Source: an uncultured Eubacteriales bacterium
GTDB taxonomy: Bacteria > Bacillota > Clostridia > Lachnospirales > Lachnospiraceae
Direction of reading: 5' to 3'
DNA: 19,588 nucleotides
Assembly (NCBI GenBank): GCA_902783795.1
Contig: CACZSO010000018.1
Span: 1 to 19,588, forward strand
The translations under genes and the position numbers were made by a program. Every line of letters starts with the position of its first letter. The stretch's first letter is position 1. Under the pieces are notes generated by a model. It saw nothing but the letters and a program-made list of their open reading frames with translations. It was not told the DNA's origin and did no database searches. Below are positions 13,609 to 19,588 of the stretch, one piece after another.

Positions 13609-15009
13609 ATGATGACAGATCTGAAAGACAGGGTACTTTTTACTATCAAAGAAAAAGGATGGTTCCGGGCGGGAGATAAGGTACTGGCCGGCTTTTCCGG
13701 CGGCGCGGATTCTCTGTTTCTGCTTCTTTTTCTCCATGAATTTAAGGAGAAACTGGCTATCTCAGTAGAAGCTGTCCATGTACATCATGGCATCCGGAAG
13801 GATACCGCGGACAGGGATGAAGCTTTCTGCCGGGCTTTTTGCGAAGAGCGGGGCATTAAGCTTTATGTCTGTCACAGAAATGCGAAAGATTATGCTGAAG
13901 AAAGAGGCCTGTCCTTAGAAGAAGGCGCCCGGGAAGTAAGATACCAGGCTTTTTATGAGATCTGTGAAAAAACCGGGACTCATAAGATCGCCCTGGCCCA
14001 TCATAAAAATGATGCAGCGGAGACTTTCCTGTTCCAGCTGATCCGCGGCTCAGGTTTAAGAGGGCTTTCCGGGATCCCGGAATCGAGAACCATGACGGAA
14101 ACATCCGGCGGTGAGAAGATCATGATCCTGCGGCCGTTATTATCTCTTACAAAAGAAGAGATCAAGGACTATCTTGCTTCACACGGCCTTACCTGGTGTG
14201 AGGATGAAACGAACGAAGAACTGTCTGCCAGCCGGAACCGGATCCGGCATCAGGTGATCCCGGAACTGGAGATGATCCGGCCCGATGCAGTGGATAAGAT
14301 CTGGGATACAGCGGAATATCTGGCAAAAGTTGATGGGTATCTTACCGGACAGGCGGATGACTGGCTTGAAAAGCATACGCTTTCTGAAGAAGAAAAAAGC
14401 ATCCTGATAGACAGGGCGTTGTTTCAGAAAGAAGACCCGGTGCTCCAGCCTTACATCGTCATGCAGATGCTGAGAAGAAAGGGACTTTCGGTGAAGGATG
14501 TGACCCGGGAGCATCTCATGGATATCCGGCGGCTTTCAGAAAAAGACACAGGAAAAAAACTGGACCTGCCCGGACGGATCACGGTGAAAAATACCTATGA
14601 AGGACTTTGGGCCGGGAAAGAAGATCCGGCAGCAGGATCCGCCTCCATCCCCTCATTTATCATGATTCTTACGGAAAAAGAAGGGGTAAACGGAGAAAAA
14701 CCGCCAAATTCACCGTATACGAAATGGTTTGATTATGATAAAATATTAGAACGCCCGGAACTTCGATACAGAAGAGAGGGCGATGTCCTGGCCGTCTTTC
14801 CGGAGAGCAGGAAAAAACTGAACCGGTTTTTTATCGATGAAAAGATCCCTAAGGAAGAGCGGGAAAAAATCCCGGTGGTGGCTTCCGGCCATGACATCCT
14901 CTGGGTGGTAGGGTACCGCATGAGCGAAGCCTATAAAATTACAGACAGTACCAGACGGATCCTTGAGATCCGCATCAAACAAGTGGGGGAAGAGAATAAT
15001 GAAGGATAA
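13609..15009 (+). CDS. tilS: tRNA(Ile)-lysidine synthetase
   Basis: This 466-residue enzyme uses ATP and lysine to convert the wobble C34 of tRNA-Ile(CAU) to lysidine, an essential change in most bacteria. The N-type ATP pyrophosphatase loop is SGGADS (30-35). HHGIRKDTADRDEAFC, EEGAREVRYQAF and LAHHKNDAAETFLFQLIRGSGLRGLSGI follow, where many relatives have HHxDDQAET. The C-terminal TilS domain includes RREGDVL and SRKKLNRFFID. The start is ATGATG at 13609/13612; family alignment of MTDLKDRVLFTIKEKG supports it, but no Shine-Dalgarno is visible because the preceding bases are the terminator T-tract. A TATATT at 13600-13605 could serve as a -10 box for a leaderless message. It overlaps hpt by 11 nt. 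Confidence 0.93.
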   Translation: MMTDLKDRVLFTIKEKGWFRAGDKVLAGFSGGADSLFLLLFLHEFKEKLAISVEAVHVHHGIRKDTADRDEAFCRAFCEERGIKLYVCHRNAKDYAEERGLSLEEGAREVRYQAFYEICEKTGTHKIALAHHKNDAAETFLFQLIRGSGLRGLSGIPESRTMTETSGGEKIMILRPLLSLTKEEIKDYLASHGLTWCEDETNEELSASRNRIRHQVIPELEMIRPDAVDKIWDTAEYLAKVDGYLTGQADDWLEKHTLSEEEKSILIDRALFQKEDPVLQPYIVMQMLRRKGLSVKDVTREHLMDIRRLSEKDTGKKLDLPGRITVKNTYEGLWAGKEDPAAGSASIPSFIMILTEKEGVNGEKPPNSPYTKWFDYDKILERPELRYRREGDVLAVFPESRKKLNRFFIDEKIPKEEREKIPVVASGHDILWVVGYRMSEAYKITDSTRRILEIRIKQVGEENNEG

Positions 15010-15529
15010 GATCAGCGTAATGATCCCGGAAGAAGAACTGATGAAGCGCGTCAGAGAACTGAGTGAACAGATCTCTAAAGACTATGAAGGCCAGTCCGTG
15101 CATCTCATCTGCATCCTGAAAGGTTCTGTCTTTTTTACCTGTGAACTGGCAAAACGCATCACCGTCCCGGTGACCATCGACTTTATGCAGGTCTCCTCCT
15201 ACGGAGACGGGACGAAGTCCAGCGGCATCGTCCGGATCACGAAGGATACCGATGAGACTGTAGAAGGCAAAAACGTCATCGTCGTAGAAGACATCGTCGA
15301 CAGCGGCAATACTTTGTACTTCCTGCTGGAAGTCATGAAGCAGAAGAAACCGGCATCGCTGAAACTCTGCTCTTTATTAGACAAACCCGACCGGCGGGTA
15401 AAACCGGTGAATGTGGATTACACCGGCTTTGTGATAGAAGATAAGTTTGTGGTAGGTTTCGGGCTGGATTATGCCCAGAAATACAGAAACCTGCCATATA
15501 TAGGAGTAGTTGAGGAAATTAATGAATAA
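14999..15529 (+). CDS. hpt: Hypoxanthine(-guanine) phosphoribosyltransferase
   Basis: This 176-residue purine-salvage enzyme joins hypoxanthine or guanine to PRPP to give IMP or GMP. The PRPP-binding motif is VVEDIVDSGNT (95-105); ILKGSVFF and the flexible loop segment SSYGDGTKSSG precede it, and the C-terminal VGFGLDYAQKYRNLPYIG is typical of the family. The ATG at 14999 is preceded by GGGGAAGAG and gives the standard length; an upstream in-frame start at 14963 would add an unconserved extension. It overlaps tilS by 11 nt and ftsH by 8 nt. The tilS-hpt-ftsH order is widely conserved in Firmicutes. Confidence 0.95.
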   Translation: MKDKISVMIPEEELMKRVRELSEQISKDYEGQSVHLICILKGSVFFTCELAKRITVPVTIDFMQVSSYGDGTKSSGIVRITKDTDETVEGKNVIVVEDIVDSGNTLYFLLEVMKQKKPASLKLCSLLDKPDRRVKPVNVDYTGFVIEDKFVVGFGLDYAQKYRNLPYIGVVEEINE

Positions 15530-17372
15530 TAACAAGAGATCATACGGCTTTGGACGGGGACTTCTGTTCTACCTCCTGTTTATGGCCGTTATGCTGGGAG
15601 GCAGCCTGCTCATCCAGAAACTGACGGGCCGCACAAACAGCTCGACCTTTAATGAGTACCGCGAATATCTGAATACCGGAAAGATCAGTGAAGTCCGGAT
15701 CACCCAGAACCAGGAAGTGCCCACGGGCCGGGTGCGTTTCATCCTTACCGGCGATGAGAAAGTGTATTCTGTCTATGTGTCCGATGTTCCGGCAGAGCTT
15801 TCACTGCTGCTGGAAAAAAATATAAAAACGGTGCTGGACGATGTGCCGGGTGAAAGTATCTTTACGCATATCATCCTGCCTATCCTGCTGATGCTCACCG
15901 GATCCTTGATCATTTTTGTCATCATGTCCGGTCGTATAGGTATGTCCGGAGGCGGTGCCGGTGGGAATCCCATGTCCGGTTTTACGAAGAACCGGGCCCA
16001 GGTCTCCGACCCTAATAATAATCCGGTGAAATTCAAGGACGTAGCGGGACTGCAGGAAGAAAAAGAAGAATTATTCGAGATCGTGGATTTCCTGTCCCAT
16101 CCGAAGAAATATACGGATCTGGGCGCCCGCATCCCTAAGGGCGTGCTCTTAGTGGGTTCTCCCGGAACCGGTAAAACATTGCTGGCCAAGGCAGTGGCCG
16201 GTGAGGCGGGTGTGCCCTTCTTTACCATTTCCGGTTCAGATTTTGTGGAAATGTTCGTGGGTGTAGGCGCTTCCCGTGTGCGTGACCTGTTTGCCGATGC
16301 TAAGCGTAATGCACCTTGCATCATCTTTATCGATGAGATCGATGCAGTGGCCAGGATCAGAGGTTCAGGCTTAGGCGGCGGCCACGATGAGAGAGAGCAG
16401 ACATTGAACCAGCTGCTGGTGGAAATGGATGGTTTCTCCGTCAATGAAGGCATCATCGTCATGGCAGCCACGAACCGGGCGGATATTCTGGACCCGGCTA
16501 TCCTTCGTCCCGGCCGTTTCGACCGGAAGATCGCTGTAGGCAGACCGGACATCAAAGGACGCCTGGAGATCCTGGAAGTCCATTCCCGGAATAAAAAACT
16601 GGGTGACGATGTGGATCTTCAGACCATCGCCCAGACTACGGCTGGCTTCTCCGGCGCGGACCTGGAGAACCTGATGAATGAAGCTGCCATCAATGCCGCG
16701 AAGGCAGACAGGCCGTATATCATCCAGCAGGACATTAACCAGGCCTTTATCAAGGTGGGGATCGGCGCAGAAAAACGGTCCCGCGTCATCTCAGAAAAAG
16801 AGAAGAAGATCACCGCGTTCCACGAGATGGGTCATGCCATCCTGTTTGAAGCATTGCCCGATGTAGGACCGGTGCATACCATCTCCATTATTCCCACAGG
16901 CTTAGGGGCTGCGGGCTATACCATGCCGCTTCCAGAACAGGATGAGATGTATGATACCAGAGACCGGATGCTGCAGGATATCATGGTGGCCATGGGCGGC
17001 CGGATCGCAGAAGCCATCACCTTTAACGATGTGACCACAGGAGCTTCCCAGGATATCCGCCAGGCTACGGAGATCGCCCGGAACATGGTCATGAAATACG
17101 GTATGTCCGAAAAGATCGGTTTTATCAATTACGAACAGTCACAGGACGAGGTGTTTATGGGCCGTGACCTGGGCCATATGAAGACCTATGGTTCTGATGT
17201 GTATAACCAGATCGAAGAAGAAGTGAAACGGATCATTGATGAATGTTATAAGAAAGCAGAAGAGATCCTGCTTTCCAAGAGAGATGTGCTGGAGAAAGGC
17301 GCAGCGCTTCTGATAGAAAAAGAAAAACTGACACGACTGGAATTCGAGGCCATATATCATGAATCAGATTGA
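15522..17372 (+). CDS. ftsH: ATP-dependent zinc metalloprotease FtsH
   Basis: This 616-residue hexameric membrane protease extracts and degrades membrane and short-lived cytosolic proteins. Two membrane helices lie at about 10-28 and 115-136 around an extracytoplasmic domain. A short Gly-rich linker leads to the AAA+ domain with Walker A GSPGTGKT (212-219), pore loop FVEMFVGVG, Walker B IIFIDEIDAV, and the arginine-finger segment RPGRFDR (329-335). The zinc site is HEMGH (434-438) with a likely third ligand Asp511 in GASQDI. The usual motif is HEAGH; Met replaces Ala but HExxH is kept. I chose the ATG at 15522 with GAGG six nt upstream; a TTG at 15510 is possible. It overlaps hpt by 8 nt and the GH13 gene by 14 nt. 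Confidence 0.96.
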   Translation: MNNNKRSYGFGRGLLFYLLFMAVMLGGSLLIQKLTGRTNSSTFNEYREYLNTGKISEVRITQNQEVPTGRVRFILTGDEKVYSVYVSDVPAELSLLLEKNIKTVLDDVPGESIFTHIILPILLMLTGSLIIFVIMSGRIGMSGGGAGGNPMSGFTKNRAQVSDPNNNPVKFKDVAGLQEEKEELFEIVDFLSHPKKYTDLGARIPKGVLLVGSPGTGKTLLAKAVAGEAGVPFFTISGSDFVEMFVGVGASRVRDLFADAKRNAPCIIFIDEIDAVARIRGSGLGGGHDEREQTLNQLLVEMDGFSVNEGIIVMAATNRADILDPAILRPGRFDRKIAVGRPDIKGRLEILEVHSRNKKLGDDVDLQTIAQTTAGFSGADLENLMNEAAINAAKADRPYIIQQDINQAFIKVGIGAEKRSRVISEKEKKITAFHEMGHAILFEALPDVGPVHTISIIPTGLGAAGYTMPLPEQDEMYDTRDRMLQDIMVAMGGRIAEAITFNDVTTGASQDIRQATEIARNMVMKYGMSEKIGFINYEQSQDEVFMGRDLGHMKTYGSDVYNQIEEEVKRIIDECYKKAEEILLSKRDVLEKGAALLIEKEKLTRLEFEAIYHESD

Positions 17373-19404
17373 CCAGAATGCGCTGTTTACGGATGAGACC
17401 GGAGGTTTCAGGACACCGGAGAGCGTAAGACCCGGGGACGAAGTTACTTTCCGGTTCCGGACTCGTAAAGATAATGTGGATCACGTTTATCTTTACAGCC
17501 GTGCACTCAGGCGCGAACTATACAAAAAATATACAAAGGGTTCTTTTGATTATTACGAGACCATTATCCGTATCTATGAGGAAGTATTTGAGTACTTTTT
17601 CGAAGTGGTTTCCGGTACCGAGCGGCTGTTTTATTCAAAAGAAGGTGTCAGCACGAACCGTACTCATACGGAAGGCGCATTTACCTTAGTCCCCGGCTTT
17701 TCGACCCCGGACTGGGCAAAAGGCGCTGTTATGTACCAGATCTTCGTGGACCGTTTCTGCAAGGCTTTGCCGGACTCCGGCGTCCTTACCCGGGAATATG
17801 CTTATGCGGGACAGCAGGTGGAGCGGGTGGATAACTGGGATGCTTTCCCGGAAAGCTATGACGTGAACCGTTTCTACGGCGGCGACCTGGAAGGGGTGCT
17901 TCAGAAGCTGGATTATCTGAAACACCTTGGCATAGAAGCCATCTACTTTAATCCGCTGTTTATGTCTCCGTCAAATCACCGCTACGATGTGATGGATTAC
18001 ATGCACATTGACCCGCACCTGACAGGTTTTGTCCATGACGAAGGCGCTTTATTAGAGCCCGGGGTAATGGACAATACAAAGGCAGAGCGTTTTATCACCC
18101 GCATGACGGATGAAGCGAATCTGGCTTATGCCAATGAGTATTTTGCCCGCTTTGTAGAAGAAGCCCACAAACACGGCATCCGGGTGATCCTGGACGGCGT
18201 ATTTAACCATTGTGGTTCTTTCCATCGCTGGATGGACAGGGAAAAGATCTACGAAAAACAGCATAAAGAAGACCCCGGCGCCTATATTGCCGAGGACAGC
18301 CCGTATCATAATTACTTTTTTTTCGATGACGAAGGTACCTGGCCGGACAACTGGCATTATCTAGGCTGGTGGGGCCATGATACATTGCCGAAGCTTAATT
18401 ACGAAGATTCGGAAGAGTTGAAGCAATATATCCTGGATGTGGCCCGTTTCTGGCTGTCTCCGCCTTACTGTGTGGATGGCTGGCGGCTGGATGTAGCCGC
18501 AGACCTGGGTCTGTCCACTTCCTATAATCATGAGTTCTGGAAAGAGTTCAGGCAGGCGGTAAAAGAAGTGAATCCGGACGCGGTCATCATTGCGGAGCAT
18601 TACGGCGCCGCCGATGAATGGCTGAGAGGCGATGAGTGGGACAGCATCATGAACTATGCGGCTTTCATGGACCCGGTGGGCTATTTCCTGACGGGTATGG
18701 AAAAGCATTCTGACAGAAGCTTCCCCGGCCTTTTAGGCGATGGCATGTGGCTCATGAAGAAGCTGGATAAGGAATTCTCTTATCTGCCTTCCCAGTCCCT
18801 GATGATGGCCATGAACCAGCTGTCGAACCACGATCATTCCCGGTTCCTCACCCGGACGAACCGGCGCACTGGGCGGGTGAATAATTCAGGCCCGTGGAGT
18901 GCGTCTGAAGGACTTTCTTATGCGGCTTATAAAGCTGGTGTGATCATGCAGTTTACCCTGCCGGGGGCCCCTACCTTGTACTACGGCGATGAGACTGGCG
19001 TCACCGGCTGGACGGATCCTGATTCCCGCCGGACCTTCCCCTGGGGCTCAGAGAACTGGCCGCTGATCACCTTCCACCGGGATATGATAGGCATCCATAA
19101 GCGTTACAGCTGCCTGAAGACTGGGTCTTACAAGTCCTTGGAAGGCGGCGACGGGTATATAGCCTACGGCCGTTTTGATGAAAAAAGCGCTGCCCTGGTG
19201 GTCATCAACCACAAGTATTTTGTGCGTGAAGTCACCATCGATGTTTCTGTCCTCAATATGCCGGAAGACGGGACGGTAGACCGCATCATGGTCTCTGAAG
19301 AACGGGGCTACAATGTGGGTGTGAAGAAAGTGAAAGTCGTCAAGGGCATCCTGTGCGTCACACTCCCGGCCTTCTCCTCCACGATCTACGCGATCAAATA
19401 CTAA
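17359..19404 (+). CDS. Cytoplasmic GH13 alpha-amylase family enzyme, neopullulanase-like
   Basis: This 681-residue glycoside hydrolase of family 13 probably acts on alpha-glucans or maltodextrins. An N-terminal beta domain (about 1-115) precedes the TIM barrel, which opens with VMYQIFVDRF. Conserved regions are DGVFNH (279-284), GWRLDVA with nucleophile Asp378, IIAEHYG with acid/base Glu413, and NHDHS with transition-state Asp492. LPKLNYE matches the MPKLN-type fifth region of neopullulanases and cyclomaltodextrinases. YYGDETG and a C-terminal beta domain end the protein. There is no signal peptide, so substrate must be imported or be internal glycogen. Its start lies 14 nt inside the ftsH end. 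Subfamily and exact substrate are uncertain. Confidence 0.9.
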   Translation: MNQIDQNALFTDETGGFRTPESVRPGDEVTFRFRTRKDNVDHVYLYSRALRRELYKKYTKGSFDYYETIIRIYEEVFEYFFEVVSGTERLFYSKEGVSTNRTHTEGAFTLVPGFSTPDWAKGAVMYQIFVDRFCKALPDSGVLTREYAYAGQQVERVDNWDAFPESYDVNRFYGGDLEGVLQKLDYLKHLGIEAIYFNPLFMSPSNHRYDVMDYMHIDPHLTGFVHDEGALLEPGVMDNTKAERFITRMTDEANLAYANEYFARFVEEAHKHGIRVILDGVFNHCGSFHRWMDREKIYEKQHKEDPGAYIAEDSPYHNYFFFDDEGTWPDNWHYLGWWGHDTLPKLNYEDSEELKQYILDVARFWLSPPYCVDGWRLDVAADLGLSTSYNHEFWKEFRQAVKEVNPDAVIIAEHYGAADEWLRGDEWDSIMNYAAFMDPVGYFLTGMEKHSDRSFPGLLGDGMWLMKKLDKEFSYLPSQSLMMAMNQLSNHDHSRFLTRTNRRTGRVNNSGPWSASEGLSYAAYKAGVIMQFTLPGAPTLYYGDETGVTGWTDPDSRRTFPWGSENWPLITFHRDMIGIHKRYSCLKTGSYKSLEGGDGYIAYGRFDEKSAALVVINHKYFVREVTIDVSVLNMPEDGTVDRIMVSEERGYNVGVKKVKVVKGILCVTLPAFSSTIYAIKY

Positions 19405-19408
19405 ACAT

Positions 19409-19442
19409 AAAAAAAGCTTCCCACTTAAGGGAAGCTTTTTTT
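19409..19442. terminator. Bidirectional intrinsic terminator between convergent genes
   Basis: A perfect 14-bp stem (A7-GCTTCCC, 19409-19422, with GGGAAGC-T7, 19429-19442) encloses the loop ACTTAA. With A-tract and T-tract on both sides it should stop transcription from the GH13 operon and from the leftward gene. Its right end overlaps two bases of the leftward gene's stop codon. Confidence 0.92.
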
Positions 19443-19588
19443 ATCTTATCAGGGAGCATAAAGCCTCGAAGCCTTCTATGTTATCTGAGTTCACGATAAA
19501 TCCTATATAATTTTCTTTACCGGTGACTTCGGTGAGTTCTGCCAGGTAGGAGCCCTGGATATCTATATAAAAGACGCCTTCCTGTCCA
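19441..19588 (-). CDS. C-terminal end of an unrecognised protein (5' part beyond window)
   Basis: On the minus strand the last 48 codons of a reading frame are visible, ending in TAA at 19441-19443. The visible C-terminus contains GVFYIDIQGSYLAELTEV and ends in EALCSLIR, with alternating hydrophobic residues suggesting a mixed alpha/beta domain. I do not recognise the family. It is convergent with the GH13 gene and shares its terminator; the placement against a strong hairpin supports it as a real gene. Confidence 0.6.
   Translation of the reverse strand, partial: GQEGVFYIDIQGSYLAELTEVTGKENYIGFIVNSDNIEGFEALCSLIR

Noticed and set aside
14963..14998. An upstream start for hpt adding 12 residues
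   Set aside because: The extension is not conserved in the family, and the ATG at 14999 has a good ribosome site and gives the standard length.
15510..15521. A TTG start for ftsH four codons earlier
   Set aside because: The ATG at 15522 has GAGG at ideal spacing; the TTG remains possible but is less likely.

Overview
The window reads as an ordinary chromosomal segment of a Gram-positive anaerobe in the Clostridia, most likely a Lachnospiraceae-type organism. The evidence is strong Shine-Dalgarno sites, sigma-A-type promoters, a clostridial 2[4Fe-4S] ferredoxin, a DUF6273/Ig-like surface protein, and two conserved Firmicutes gene clusters: gdpP-rplI-dnaB, and hup-rqcP-divIC-tilS-hpt-ftsH. I found no prophage, transposon, CRISPR array, tRNA or rRNA gene.

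Layout. Positions 1-2305 (minus strand) hold the N-terminal 768 residues of a secreted multi-domain protein: signal peptide, DUF6273, InlB-type repeat, a pre-peptidase-like beta domain and at least three Ig-like repeats. It runs off the left edge. A 311-bp divergent intergenic region carries a promoter for each direction. Positions 2617-11229 (plus) form one tightly packed run: gdpP (c-di-AMP hydrolysis), rplI, dnaB, metK, proS, an unrecognised membrane-anchored leucine-rich-repeat protein, and cca. Gaps are 25 bp or less and several genes overlap. Positions 11316-11594 are a self-contained ferredoxin unit with its own promoter and terminator. A lipid kinase gene follows, then a very good promoter and a structured leader driving hup (HU), rqcP (S4 protein) and divIC, closed by a hairpin terminator. 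Directly after that hairpin start tilS, hpt, ftsH and a GH13 amylase-family gene, each overlapping the next, ending at a bidirectional terminator shared with a convergent, partly visible minus-strand gene.

Functionally the region joins replication (DnaB), nucleoid structure (HU), translation and its quality control (bL9, ProRS, CCA enzyme, TilS, RqcP), division (DivIC), membrane proteolysis (FtsH), second-messenger turnover (GdpP), methyl-donor supply (MetK) and purine salvage (Hpt). The most informative departures from the usual arrangement are four. The sporulation genes yabP, yabQ and spoIIE are absent from the hup-ftsH cluster, which suggests a lineage that has lost sporulation. tilS begins 8 nt after a terminator and has no Shine-Dalgarno site. 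An acidic-stalk LRR membrane protein is embedded between proS and cca. A cytoplasmic neopullulanase-like enzyme is translationally overlapped with ftsH. I do not see strong evidence for a wholly new system; the LRR protein and the Ig-repeat surface protein are the least explained genes.
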